From positions 806,001 through 870,000 of the forward strand of contig NZ_BCQA01000001.1 of NCBI RefSeq assembly GCF_001748145.1: a stretch of DNA of 64,000 nt. The letters run 5' to 3'. How positions within the stretch are numbered: the stretch's first letter is position 1; each line of letters opens with the position of its first letter. Of this stretch, positions 25,384-34,300 are shown in pieces. Both the position numbers and the translations under genes were made by a program. The DNA is from Bosea sp. BIWAKO-01 (GTDB taxonomy: Bacteria; Pseudomonadota; Alphaproteobacteria; Rhizobiales; Beijerinckiaceae). The notes beneath the pieces were generated by a model. That model was given only the letters and a program-made list of their open reading frames with translations. It did no database searches and was not told the DNA's origin.

Positions 25384-27609
25384 ATGGAGTTCAGGAAGGC
25401 AAACTGGACGACCCGTCTCAAGCGCTTTGCGCTTGCCGTCGATTCATGGATCGACGACACGCTCTGGGGCGCGGGCCGTCGCGCGGGCGAAGCCTATGAA
25501 CGTTTGCGCAGCTATGCCGACCGGCTGACCGTCTCCGGTGGCAAGCGGCTCGCAGCGGAGTTCGCGAGCGAGGGCCTGAATGTCGGGATCGCCGGCGCTC
25601 TCGTCATGCTCATGCTCGCAATCCCAGCCTTCCACGAAGGCCGCGAGGAGGCGCTCAAGCATCAGGTCTTCGCGGTGACCTTCCTGGACCGATACGGCTC
25701 CGAACTCGGTCATCGCGGCGCGCGCCATGACGATTCGCTGAAGCTCGAGGAACTGCCGGACCATCTCATCAAAGCCGTTCTCGCAACCGAGGACCGGCGC
25801 TTCTACGACCATTTCGGCATCGACATCTTCGGCACTTTCCGCGCGATCACCGTCAACGCGCGCGCCTCGGGCGTGGTTCAGGGCGGGTCGTCGCTGACCC
25901 AACAGCTCGCCAAGAACCTCTTCCTGAGCAATGAGCGGTCGCTCGACCGCAAGATCAAGGAAGCGTTCCTGGCTCTGTGGCTCGAATACAGGCTGACCAA
26001 GAACGAGATCCTCAAGCTCTATCTCGACCGCGCCTATATGGGCGGCGGCACCTTCGGCGTGGCGGCTGCGTCAGAATATTATTTCGGCAAATCCGTGAAG
26101 GATGTCAGCGTTGCCGAGGCCGCCATGCTGGCAGGACTGTTCAAGGCGCCGACCAAATATGCGCCACATGTCAATCTGCCGGCAGCCCGTGCCCGCGCCA
26201 ATGACGTGCTGAACGCGATGGTCGATGCCGGTTTCATGACCGCGGGCCAGATCGACAGCGCGAAGCGCAACCCGGCCACCCCGGTCGACCGCAAGCGTGA
26301 CTTCAGCCCCGATTACTATCTCGACTGGGCCTTCGACGAGGTTCGGAAGCTGGCTGATGAGGGCAAGATCGGCCCGGACCGGGTTTTGACCGTCAAGACG
26401 CCGCATGATCCGGCGATCCAGGATCGTGCCGACCGCGCAATCGAGACGATCCTGCGTCAACACGGGCCGGCCTATCATGCGAAACAGGCGGCGACCGTGG
26501 TGATGGACCCCGACGGCGCCGTGCGCGCGATCGTCGGGGGGCGCGACTATGGCGCGAGCCAGTTCAACCGCGCGACGGCAGCAAGGCAGCCCGGCTCTTC
26601 GTTCAAGCCGTTCGTCTATGCGGCAGCACTCTCCGCGGGGCTCTATCGTCCCAACACGATCGTGACCGACCGCCCGGTCTGCATCGGCAACTGGTGCCCT
26701 AACAATTACGGACGCTCCTATGCCGGGTCGATGCCGTTGACGGTGGCGCTGGCGAAGTCGATCAACACGATCCCGGTGCAGATGTCGATCGCGATCGGCC
26801 GCGCCACCGGCGAGACCCACGAGGCGCGCGCGGCGCGCATCGGCCGGACGAAGATCATCGAGACGGCACACGCCATGGGCTTGACCACGCCGCTGACCGA
26901 CACGGTCTCGCTGCCCATCGGCGCAGCCGAAGTCACGGTCATGGATATGGCCGCAGGCTATTCCGTGTTCGCCAATGGCGGCCTGCGAGCCAAGCCCTAT
27001 GCCGCGATCGATATCCATAATTCGCAGGGCGACCTGATCTACCGGCATGATCGCGACGACGGCACCGGCAAGCGCGTGCTGAGCGTCCAGGTCGCGCAGG
27101 ACATGAACTTCATGCTGGCCAAGGTTCCGACCGAAGGCACCGGGCGTCGCGCCGCGCTCGATGGCGTGGTCACCGCCGGCAAGACGGGCACCACCAATGG
27201 CTACAAGGACGCCTGGTATGTCGGCTATTCCGGCAATCTGGTCGGCGCGGTGTGGTTCGGCAACGACGACTCGTCGGAGACCGCGAACATGACAGGCGGC
27301 TCCCTGCCCGCGATGACCTGGAAGGAGATCATGCAGTTCGCCCATCAGGGGCTGGAGCTGAAACCGATCCCGGGTGTCACGCCTGTGATCGACCCGAAGG
27401 TCGCAGCACTCGCAAAGGCCAATGCTCCGGCAACCGATGCCGCAGCTCTGAGTGCCGGCGCTGGACACATGCCGCGCCAGTCCTTCGAGGTTCTCTCGGC
27501 GGTCGGCGCGATGTTCCGCACGATCGAGCCGGTGCGGGCAGCAGGACGGACGGCCCAGGCCGGCATTCAGGACCTGACGCCACCGGGTGGCGCAAGTCGT
27601 ATCCGCTGA
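25384..27609 (+). CDS. class A penicillin-binding protein (PBP1A family)
   Basis: A 741-residue bifunctional peptidoglycan synthase. A membrane helix lies around residues 66-82. The GT51 transglycosylase domain follows, with the catalytic Glu in ATEDRRFYDHFGID and the GGSSLTQQLAKN block. The transpeptidase domain carries the nucleophile QPGSSFKPF, the KSINT triad and TAGKTGTTN. The C-terminal tail is Ala-rich. The ATG at 25384 is preferred over a GTG at 25369. Two small membrane-associated proteins (DUF1214/DUF1254 type) follow directly, a linkage seen in related genomes. Confidence 0.95.
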   Translation: MEFRKANWTTRLKRFALAVDSWIDDTLWGAGRRAGEAYERLRSYADRLTVSGGKRLAAEFASEGLNVGIAGALVMLMLAIPAFHEGREEALKHQVFAVTFLDRYGSELGHRGARHDDSLKLEELPDHLIKAVLATEDRRFYDHFGIDIFGTFRAITVNARASGVVQGGSSLTQQLAKNLFLSNERSLDRKIKEAFLALWLEYRLTKNEILKLYLDRAYMGGGTFGVAAASEYYFGKSVKDVSVAEAAMLAGLFKAPTKYAPHVNLPAARARANDVLNAMVDAGFMTAGQIDSAKRNPATPVDRKRDFSPDYYLDWAFDEVRKLADEGKIGPDRVLTVKTPHDPAIQDRADRAIETILRQHGPAYHAKQAATVVMDPDGAVRAIVGGRDYGASQFNRATAARQPGSSFKPFVYAAALSAGLYRPNTIVTDRPVCIGNWCPNNYGRSYAGSMPLTVALAKSINTIPVQMSIAIGRATGETHEARAARIGRTKIIETAHAMGLTTPLTDTVSLPIGAAEVTVMDMAAGYSVFANGGLRAKPYAAIDIHNSQGDLIYRHDRDDGTGKRVLSVQVAQDMNFMLAKVPTEGTGRRAALDGVVTAGKTGTTNGYKDAWYVGYSGNLVGAVWFGNDDSSETANMTGGSLPAMTWKEIMQFAHQGLELKPIPGVTPVIDPKVAALAKANAPATDAAALSAGAGHMPRQSFEVLSAVGAMFRTIEPVRAAGRTAQAGIQDLTPPGGASRIR

Positions 27610-27621
27610 ACAGGCTTAGCC

Positions 27622-28197
27622 GTGCGCCTCCTCACGCTCTCCTACATCATCGCACTCGGTGCCGGGCTGGGGCTCACCTCGGCGCATTATGCCGTCGCGG
27701 AGCGCCCTCCGCTCGGACGGCTGCAGGTCGGTTCATGGACCGCCTGGCCGCGCAGCGGCGGGCGCGATGTCGATCCCTATATGCGGGCCTATCTGGCCCG
27801 TGGCGTGCATCTGCCGCTTGGCTCCGGCGAAGGGCTCGAGCTGATCGCCGAACGCGACGAGACCGGCCAGGTGCTCGACGGGCGCTGCCGCTATCTCGTT
27901 ATCGGAACGACGCCGACGACGCGAGGCTGGACACTGAACGTCACGGACGCTGATGGCCACGCCTTTCGCCTGCCGCTCGAACGCAACGGGTTCACCGATG
28001 CCGAGATCGTTCGCGACGAAAGCGCCAGTGTCCGGGTGATTGCCGGGACGACGCCGGAGGCGGGGAACTGGCTACCATTGCCCATTCGCGGGCGGTTCCA
28101 GTTTCGACTGAGGCTCTATGATACCCCGATCTCGGGACATGCCAGCGAACTGCGCCCCGAGTCCCTTCCCCGCATCGGCCGGATCGATTGCCGATGA
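27622..28197 (+). CDS. DUF1214-domain membrane-associated protein
   Basis: A 191-residue protein with an N-terminal hydrophobic segment (residues 4-25) that acts as an anchor or signal. The C-terminal domain, with RYLVIGTTPTTRGWTLNVTD and the WLPLPIRGRFQFRLRLYDTP block, matches the DUF1214 pattern. It starts at a GTG 12 bases after the penicillin-binding protein stop, and its TGA overlaps the next ATG (ATGA), so all three genes are probably coupled. Function unknown; an envelope role is inferred from context. Confidence 0.7.
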   Translation: MRLLTLSYIIALGAGLGLTSAHYAVAERPPLGRLQVGSWTAWPRSGGRDVDPYMRAYLARGVHLPLGSGEGLELIAERDETGQVLDGRCRYLVIGTTPTTRGWTLNVTDADGHAFRLPLERNGFTDAEIVRDESASVRVIAGTTPEAGNWLPLPIRGRFQFRLRLYDTPISGHASELRPESLPRIGRIDCR

Positions 28198-28835
28198 CAA
28201 GTTTCGAGCCCTCCCACGGTGTTTCCGGTCCGGTCGTCGCGAAGGCAAAGCGGACGATGAATTGGCGCCTGCGCATCACGACCGCGATCCGCCGCTTCGC
28301 ACTGGCGACACTGGCCGGGCTGGTGCTGGCCGGAATCGTCCATATCGTGATCGTGCTGCTGATCCCGCTCTTGTCGGAGCGCGATGCGGCAACGGCCTAT
28401 GCGGCCTTGGGCGCCGGGGGCCAGGCCGAACTGGTATCGGCGCAGACCACAGGCCTGCCGGCCCCGCGTGATGCCGACCCTGCCCTGGTGACCGCCGTTT
28501 GCAGCTATGATCTGAGTGCGGGCCCGATGCGGGTGGTGGCTCGCGTCGGATCGCTGCCGCTGGGACTGTCGCTGCACCGGCGTGGCGGCGGTGTCGGCTA
28601 CGCCATCACGGACCGCGCCGCGATCCGCGGGGTTCTGGAATTCGTGGTGATGACCACCGAACAGCTCGACGAGCGATTGGCACGCGACGAGGAGGGAGAG
28701 ACCACGCGCGAACTGCGTGTCGTATCCGACACGGAGCAAGGCCTGATCGTCGCGCGCGTCCTGGCGAAGCTGCCTTCCGACCGGCCCGATGCCGAGGCGA
28801 TGGCCAAAGGCGTCGCCTGCGGCCTGGCGGATTGA
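28194..28835 (+). CDS. DUF1254-type membrane protein
   Basis: A 213-residue protein with one membrane helix (about residues 33-58, LATLAGLVLAGIVHIVIVLLI), followed by an extracytoplasmic domain. The pair-wise arrangement with the DUF1214 gene suggests the short DUF1254 type; individual motifs are weak, so the family name is less sure than the gene itself. Start and previous stop overlap by 4 bases. Function unknown. Confidence 0.65.
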   Translation: MTSFEPSHGVSGPVVAKAKRTMNWRLRITTAIRRFALATLAGLVLAGIVHIVIVLLIPLLSERDAATAYAALGAGGQAELVSAQTTGLPAPRDADPALVTAVCSYDLSAGPMRVVARVGSLPLGLSLHRRGGGVGYAITDRAAIRGVLEFVVMTTEQLDERLARDEEGETTRELRVVSDTEQGLIVARVLAKLPSDRPDAEAMAKGVACGLAD

Positions 28836-29624
28836 TCAGCCTTTGTAGACCACCGGCCTGGACGGTTCGTCCTTGAAGGTGCCGATCAGCGGCAACTTGC
28901 AGAGGGGCCCGGCCTCGGCCTCGAGCGCCATGATGCTGCGTTCGGCCCTGACCGCGTCGCGCGCCGGCATCTCGACGACGAGATTGGCCAGCGCATAGCG
29001 GTAGCTTTCCAGCCGGAAGCCGACTCGCTCGCAGACCCAGAGGATCAGGCCTTCATTCTCGATCACGCGCGCCAGCGCCGGATCGTTCTGATCGGGCGGC
29101 ACGAGTGGCGATGCCTCCAGCGCCTTCATCCGGATCCGGTCAGCCGCAACCACCCTGCCTGCATTGCCCCGGAACGGCCCGATCAGCAGGCGGTCTGCGT
29201 TGGCATCCTCGGCGAGCCGGTTGTAGCGCGAGGCCTGTGACCGGAAGGAGCCCGATATCAGCGACCGATGATAGTCGGAGATGTTGCTTGACTGAGCGGC
29301 CGCCGGCAGGATTCGGGCATGGGCCAGATCGGAGACCTGACGCTCGAAGACGTTGCGCTCATGTGCCGGCATGACGAAGCGCCAGGCGCGATCGCGCAAC
29401 TGCTCCTCGTCGTCCGTCATATGGAAGTACGATACGGCCTCGCCACGTGCGATCGCGGAGCCGAGGCCGATGCTGGGCGCAATCGTATCGTTCCAGATAC
29501 CGGGACGCGGGCGGCCGAAGTCGCCGCTACCAGGTGCACAGCCCGCTGCCGACAGGGCCACCACCAGAGCCCCTTGCAGGCTCCGCCTGCCCGCACCGGA
29601 ACGCATACGCCGCAACAGGAGCAT
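28836..29624 (-). CDS. predicted lipoprotein
   Basis: A 262-residue protein. After a basic start and hydrophobic core comes the lipobox LSAAGC near residue 32, so the mature N-terminus is a lipid-modified Cys, probably outer- or inner-membrane attached. The rest is mostly helical, with segments DRAWRFVMPAHERNVFERQV and LWVCERVGFRLESYR, and resembles conserved alphaproteobacterial proteins without a named function. Its ATG shares one base with the stop of the small gene upstream (TGATG), so translation is coupled. Confidence 0.75.
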   Translation of the reverse strand: MLLLRRMRSGAGRRSLQGALVVALSAAGCAPGSGDFGRPRPGIWNDTIAPSIGLGSAIARGEAVSYFHMTDDEEQLRDRAWRFVMPAHERNVFERQVSDLAHARILPAAAQSSNISDYHRSLISGSFRSQASRYNRLAEDANADRLLIGPFRGNAGRVVAADRIRMKALEASPLVPPDQNDPALARVIENEGLILWVCERVGFRLESYRYALANLVVEMPARDAVRAERSIMALEAEAGPLCKLPLIGTFKDEPSRPVVYKG

Positions 29625-29833
29625 CACGCCGGCTGCCTGACACTCTTCGGAGCGGACTTGGCACGGGACCGAGTGCTCGGCTTGCGCTCCGGCCTGCCGG
29701 AAGCGCGCGGCTCCGGCGGGCGCTCGTAGCGAACACCGGTGAAGAACAGGATCGTTCCGGCTTCCCGGGGAAGAGCCGGGAGCAGGCCAGCAATCCTGCG
29801 CCGACGCGGCGCGAAAGGAATGACGACGGCCAT
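29624..29833 (-). CDS. small conserved protein (FFTGVRYER motif)
   Basis: A 69-residue basic protein beginning MAVVIPFAPRRRR, with a central segment GTILFFTGVRYERP and a Lys/Arg/Ser-rich tail. From memory, short alphaproteobacterial proteins with the FFTGVRYER segment are conserved but uncharacterised. Its stop overlaps the lipoprotein start by one base. The divergent intergenic region upstream contains an exact CtrA-type box 113 bases away. Confidence 0.65.
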   Translation of the reverse strand: MAVVIPFAPRRRRIAGLLPALPREAGTILFFTGVRYERPPEPRASGRPERKPSTRSRAKSAPKSVRQPA

Positions 29834-29945
29834 GATGCGCCTCCTTGGTTGGCGCCTTGGTTGCGGTCGAGGCAGGGAACGGATGGCACGGCGCGGGCCG
29901 GCGCCGGCAGCCGAGGCCCTCAAACCGCATCAGGCCCCGACATGG

Positions 29946-29960
29946 TTAACGCCACATTAA
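29946..29960. promoter_or_regulatory. CtrA-type box TTAA-N7-TTAA
   Basis: TTAA (29946-29949) and TTAA (29957-29960) are separated by exactly 7 bases (CGCCACA), matching the full CtrA consensus. It lies 54-68 bases before the DUF2336 gene and 113 bases before the small gene on the other strand, so it could serve either promoter. Confidence 0.6.
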
Positions 29961-30013
29961 CGCGTCGGGCATAAGTTGACGGAAACCTCCCGTGTCTCCG
30001 ACGAGTTGTCAGT

Positions 30014-31147
30014 ATGCCGTCCCGTATCTCCGCCGATCTTGCGCAGCTCGCTCGTCTCGCGCGTGACGGCGGGCTCGATCTCAGCCAGGTTTCACTGCGT
30101 GTGAAAGCCGATCTGCTGATGTCGACGACGCAGCCCTCCAGCGAGGATCTGGAGGCGTTTCGCGAGATGGCGCTCGCCCTGATTCCCGCCATCGATGAGG
30201 GCACAGCCATCATCCTGGCGCGCAAGCTTGCCGGGTGGCGCCATGCGCAGGCCGATGTCCTGCAGGCGCTCAAGGCACGCGGCGGGGCCGTCCTGTCGAC
30301 GCTGATGCGCCATGGCGGCCCGGTCTCGCCCTCCGAGCTCGAAGACATTGCGGCCCATGGCGACGCAGCAGCTGCCATCGTCGCTGCCGAACGGGCCGAC
30401 CTGCCGGCCAAGGCCAGCCTGATGCTGACGGGTCGGGGCGAGCGGGCAGTCGATCTGGCGCTCCTCGCCAACCCGTCCGCCCCCCTGCCCCGGCCCGTGC
30501 TCGACCTCCTGCTCGACCGGGCGCGAGACGATGCCGCCTATGTGCCGGGCCTGCTGGTGCGGCGAGACATCAACAGCGCGGACCTTATCCCGCTCTTCCT
30601 GCATGCCGGTGCCGAACGACGCCGTACCACAATCGAATCGCTTGCGGCGCTGGAGGCGGTCAGCCCATCGGAGAGACGCCCGGCGCCGACGCCGGAGACC
30701 TTTGCGGGCTGGCTCGCCACCGCCGAACAGGATCGCGACGGCCTCTTCGGTGCGCTCTCGAGCCAGCTGGGCACGGGCAGCCGTCTCGCCGAGGCAATGG
30801 CCCGCGATCACTCGCGCGACCTGACGGCACTCACCCTGATCGCCGGCGGCGTCAGCGTCGAGGATGCGACGCGCCTGCTGATCAGGCTTGGCGACGATGC
30901 CGCCCATTCGGTGGAGCGCATCTTCGCCCTGGTGGCGCTGATGCGCTCGGTCACCCCGGGGGTGGCCTATCGGCTCGTCATGCAGATATCCGGCGAGAGC
31001 AAGAGCCTGTCCAACCGCAAGGGCCAGCACCAGCCCCTCCTCGACCCGAGCGGAACGCCCGCCCGTTCCGGCGCCGCCAGGCCGGATAGTCGCTCGGTCC
31101 TCGACGAGGTCAGGCGCGGACTGCGCAGCGGGCGCGAGCACGGCTGA
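30014..31147 (+). CDS. DUF2336 family protein
   Basis: A 377-residue soluble, almost all-helical protein built of short HEAT-like helical pairs. Its first 250 residues match the DUF2336 pattern common in alphaproteobacteria. The last about 60 residues are Ser/Arg/Gly-rich and probably disordered. No enzymatic motif is visible; a scaffold or signalling role is the usual inference. It starts at an ATG with a weak ribosome-binding site, and an exact CtrA box lies just upstream. Confidence 0.75.
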   Translation: MPSRISADLAQLARLARDGGLDLSQVSLRVKADLLMSTTQPSSEDLEAFREMALALIPAIDEGTAIILARKLAGWRHAQADVLQALKARGGAVLSTLMRHGGPVSPSELEDIAAHGDAAAAIVAAERADLPAKASLMLTGRGERAVDLALLANPSAPLPRPVLDLLLDRARDDAAYVPGLLVRRDINSADLIPLFLHAGAERRRTTIESLAALEAVSPSERRPAPTPETFAGWLATAEQDRDGLFGALSSQLGTGSRLAEAMARDHSRDLTALTLIAGGVSVEDATRLLIRLGDDAAHSVERIFALVALMRSVTPGVAYRLVMQISGESKSLSNRKGQHQPLLDPSGTPARSGAARPDSRSVLDEVRRGLRSGREHG

Positions 31148-31170
31148 GCGTTCGTATACGCGGCGGCGGG

Positions 31171-31506
31171 TCAGCCTTCGGCAAGGGCCAGTCTGGGATC
31201 GCCCTTCCGGTTCTCGATCTCGACGAGCCAGAGGTCCGGATCGAAACGACGTTCGCGCTCAACCCGTTCCTCAACGCTGAGCGGGTCGGAATCGAGGATC
31301 AGCTGAAAGCGGCGTGCGCCGCTCTCGTCCGCCAGCGCCTGCGGCGCAGGCCCGTAGAGCGCGGCAGTGCCGTCAAGCCGGTCGAGCTTGACGAAGATCG
31401 CCCCGGCCTCGCTGGCACCGCGGCGGCGCAGGACGGCATCGAAGCCGTCGAGTGCCGCCTGCCGCAAATAGGCCGAGACCCAAAAATCGCTGGTGAGACG
31501 CGCCAT
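31171..31506 (-). CDS. DUF1491 family protein
   Basis: A 111-residue protein. The family pattern is clear: VSAYLRQAALDG, GAIFVKLDRLDG, and the C-terminal RRFDPDLWLVEIENR. Function unknown. It is the last of a minus-strand run (histidine kinase, membrane-anchored protein, DUF1491) with short gaps of 13 and 24 bases, an order I recall from other Hyphomicrobiales, so it probably belongs to the same transcript. Confidence 0.85.
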   Translation of the reverse strand: MARLTSDFWVSAYLRQAALDGFDAVLRRRGASEAGAIFVKLDRLDGTAALYGPAPQALADESGARRFQLILDSDPLSVEERVERERRFDPDLWLVEIENRKGDPRLALAEG

Positions 31507-31530
31507 CGTCGGAAGGGTACGCGATCTGCC

Positions 31531-32136
31531 TCAGTTTTCCACGGTGCGGCGCGGCGAAGCCGGCTTGGCCGAAGCCACGCCCCGGATTTCCGCCGGAGGC
31601 CGCATGTCGACGCCGTTGATCAGATCGGCGATCGGATCCCGGTCACGCATCGGGGCGGGAGCGCGCTGTGCTGCCGCCTGGGTCGGCGCAGCGGGCGCCG
31701 GGCGCGGGGCTGCGTTGACGGATGCCGGTGGGCGCGGCGCCGCTTCACGAGCCGCCTGCGTCAAGCCGCCCGGGCGCGAAGGGGGCAATTGCACGGGCTC
31801 TGCCGGAACGGATGCGGCCGGGGCGGGAGCGACTGCTGCTCCGGCAGGCGCCTGCTCGGTGCGCCGCTCGGCATTGCGCGGCGACGGGGTGGCCGTCGTG
31901 GATTGCGACAGGATTGGCGAGGGATGACGCGCCTTCTGAAACAGCAGCGCGTTCATCAGGATGGCCGCGGCGGCAGCCGAGAACAGGGTCAGGATCAGGC
32001 TACGGCCCGGGCGACGCAAGGTTGCGCGCCAGATCCGCATCAGGAAGGACGCCTTGCGGCGAGCCGGCGGGGCGCGCCTCGCCGGAGCGGACAGGGTCGC
32101 GTTCGAGTGAGCGCGGGCTGCGAGTGTGACGGACAT
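31531..32136 (-). CDS. membrane-anchored Pro/Ala-rich protein, partner of the histidine kinase
   Basis: A 201-residue protein with a basic N-terminus, one membrane helix (about residues 46-66), and a Pro/Ala-rich periplasmic tail ending near DPIADLINGV. From memory, genes in this position in related species continue after the DPIADL segment into a peptidoglycan-binding domain. Here the protein stops about 30 residues later, with no such domain and no room for one before DUF1491. It may be a shortened form. It lies 13 bases after the histidine kinase. Confidence 0.65.
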   Translation of the reverse strand: MSVTLAARAHSNATLSAPARRAPPARRKASFLMRIWRATLRRPGRSLILTLFSAAAAAILMNALLFQKARHPSPILSQSTTATPSPRNAERRTEQAPAGAAVAPAPAASVPAEPVQLPPSRPGGLTQAAREAAPRPPASVNAAPRPAPAAPTQAAAQRAPAPMRDRDPIADLINGVDMRPPAEIRGVASAKPASPRRTVEN

Positions 32137-32149
32137 GGTCGGCTCTCGA

Positions 32150-33955
32150 TCAGGCAGTCAGACGATAGGGTTCTTTGGTTTCGAAGCCGCGGCGCGGCGC
32201 TCGGGCGAAGGTAACGATCTTTGCGGGCTCGGAGGCCTGGGCAACGCCGCCAACCGGCAACCTCACCGAGACGCGTGTGCCGACACCTGGAGCGCTCTCC
32301 ACCGTCAGGCGGCCTCCATGCAGGCCGACGAGGCCACGCACCACCGACAGGCCGAGACCGGTGCCCTCATAGGCGCGGTCATAGGAGCCTTTGGCCTGGA
32401 AGAAGGGGTCGCCCAACCGTGGCAGATCCGCGGCCGCAATGCCGATGCCGGTATCGGACACCGAAAGATCGAGCATATCGCCATCACGCACCACGGCCAG
32501 CGTGACCCGGCCGCCAGCCGGCGTGAACTTGATTGCGTTCGAAAGCAGATTCAGCAGGACCTGCTTCAGCGCACGACGGTCGCCACGGAGCAACGGCAGA
32601 TCCGGGCCGATGACGCGTTCCAGGGCAACCTTCTCCGCCTCGGCGCGCAGCGCCATCAGCCTGCAGCCGTCCTGGGCGAGTTCCGCAAGATCGAGCGGCT
32701 CCTGCTCGATCGCCATGACTCCGCTCTCGATCTTGGAGACATCGAGCAAGGTATTGACGACATCGAGCAGGTGATGGCCCGAAGCATGAATGATATTGGC
32801 GTATTCGCGACGCTTGCCGGCATCGAGCAGGCCGTAGCTGTCGGTTCCCAGCATTTCCGAGAAGCCGATGATCGCGTTCAGCGGTGTGCGCAGCTCATGG
32901 CTCACCGTGGCGAGAAACTGTCCCTTCTCGTCGCTCGCACGGACGGCCTCGGCATGGCCGCGCGCCCGCTCTTCGTCGAGCGCATGACGCACGGTGACGT
33001 CGCGCATGACGCAGACAACCGCAGCCCCGTCCCGCGGTCCGGCATTCGCGACGCGATGCGCCTGCATCTCGAGCCAGAGGGCAACCGGAGAGGACGGCGT
33101 CCCCGCCTCGTCCTGGCGCGGGACGAACAGCGTGCGAAAGCAGGCGCTCGCTGTCCCGTCGCCGTGCGCGGCATCGCTGAGCGCCTTGAGAAATAGAGGG
33201 CGGTCGGCGACATGGACACGGTCGAGCAGCCCTCGCCCGATCAACTCGCGCGGCTCTGCGCCCGTCAAGGAGGCCGAAGCCGCATTGGCGAAGACAACGG
33301 CGCCGGTCGCATCATGCCAGGTCACAAGGTCTCCAACATGGTCGAGCAGGAGCTGCGCACGCACGCCGGAGGCGCGATGTTCGCGCATCTCGTCGTCACG
33401 GCGCCACAGGAAGCCGAAGGCAACCACGGCGACATGCAGGATTGCGGCAGCAGCCAATAGCGGCATGGCAGCGGAGACCCAGGGAGCCGGCTCCGCAGGC
33501 AGGCCGAATGCGTGCACGATTGTGACCGAAGCCAGGGCGACGACAGCGATGGCGCCGGCGCGGGCAACATAAGCCCGCGAGCCGAAGAACATCGCCTCCG
33601 CCGGAATGGCGGCGAGCCACAGCAGGAGCGGTGATGCGATCCCGCCGGTCATGCCCGAAAGTGCGACGATCAGGAGCGCCAGCGCTGCGGCGGAAATGCA
33701 ATGGGCGAGCTCGAGCCGCCCGCTGCGCGAGAGAGTGAAGACGGCCAGCAACGGAAGCGTCACCGCAATCAGCACAAGCAGTTCAAGCGGGCCCATCGTA
33801 CCCCGCCAGGCGAGATAGGCCGGAGCCAGGCTCAGGGCCACCGCGCCGAGCGCCAGCCGCGTCAGCATGAAGCGCTCGTGGCGGATGCGCTCAACGGAAT
33901 TCGGCAGCACCGATGGATGAACCATCGCCGCCACCTGTGTCCTGATCGCCGTCAT
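32150..33955 (-). CDS. PAS-domain sensor histidine kinase (PleC/DivJ-like)
   Basis: A 601-residue inner-membrane kinase. The N-terminal third has about six hydrophobic helices. A PAS domain follows (around LLLDHVGDLVTWHDATG). The DHp helix contains the phospho-acceptor in FLATVSHELRTPLNAIIGF, and the ATPase domain shows LLNLLSNAIKFTP (N box), SDTGIGI (G1), and TGLGLSVV (G2). No receiver domain is present, so it must act on a separate regulator. The ATG at 33955 fits homologues; an ATG at 33925 has a better AGGTGG site. An exact CtrA box lies 75 bases upstream. Confidence 0.88.
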   Translation of the reverse strand: MTAIRTQVAAMVHPSVLPNSVERIRHERFMLTRLALGAVALSLAPAYLAWRGTMGPLELLVLIAVTLPLLAVFTLSRSGRLELAHCISAAALALLIVALSGMTGGIASPLLLWLAAIPAEAMFFGSRAYVARAGAIAVVALASVTIVHAFGLPAEPAPWVSAAMPLLAAAAILHVAVVAFGFLWRRDDEMREHRASGVRAQLLLDHVGDLVTWHDATGAVVFANAASASLTGAEPRELIGRGLLDRVHVADRPLFLKALSDAAHGDGTASACFRTLFVPRQDEAGTPSSPVALWLEMQAHRVANAGPRDGAAVVCVMRDVTVRHALDEERARGHAEAVRASDEKGQFLATVSHELRTPLNAIIGFSEMLGTDSYGLLDAGKRREYANIIHASGHHLLDVVNTLLDVSKIESGVMAIEQEPLDLAELAQDGCRLMALRAEAEKVALERVIGPDLPLLRGDRRALKQVLLNLLSNAIKFTPAGGRVTLAVVRDGDMLDLSVSDTGIGIAAADLPRLGDPFFQAKGSYDRAYEGTGLGLSVVRGLVGLHGGRLTVESAPGVGTRVSVRLPVGGVAQASEPAKIVTFARAPRRGFETKEPYRLTA

Positions 33956-34300
33956 CGTGATGGGAAAACGCAACGCTCACCTCGGCAGGCCGACTTGCCT
34001 GTAACATCCCGATCCTTGCCGAGCCGGGTTTAAGCGGGGTTTAAGGCGATTGCCGACCGAACGCGCCGAACCCGTTCCGCGGGAAGAAATTCGATAAATT
34101 GTACAGATAGTTAGAGCAGTTCGACCCACGAATTCCATCCATTTCGATGTTCGCAGCAGGGTGAACGGAAGCTGAAGATAGAGCAGGACCTTCGATTCAA
34201 ATGCGTTGCTTACAAATGACGCGATCTTTTGAGATCCGGGTCTAGGATGTCCTCGGGATCAGGGGCGAGCCGGCATTGCCGGCAACCGGGGAAACGAGCG
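33956..34300. other. 345-base divergent intergenic region with a CtrA box
   Basis: This region separates the histidine kinase and the small exported protein, which diverge. It is AT-richer than the genes and contains the CtrA-type box at 34030-34044. It also has a GATC-N6-GATC repeat around 34219-34232 and GCCGGC twice just before the plus-strand gene. No RNA gene or ORF is credible. Confidence 0.45.
34030..34044. promoter_or_regulatory. CtrA-type box TTAA-N7-TTAA upstream of the histidine kinase
   Basis: TTAA (34030-34033) and TTAA (34041-34044) with exactly 7 bases between them (GCGGGGT) match the full consensus. The box is 75 bases before the kinase start, a typical promoter position. Confidence 0.6.
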
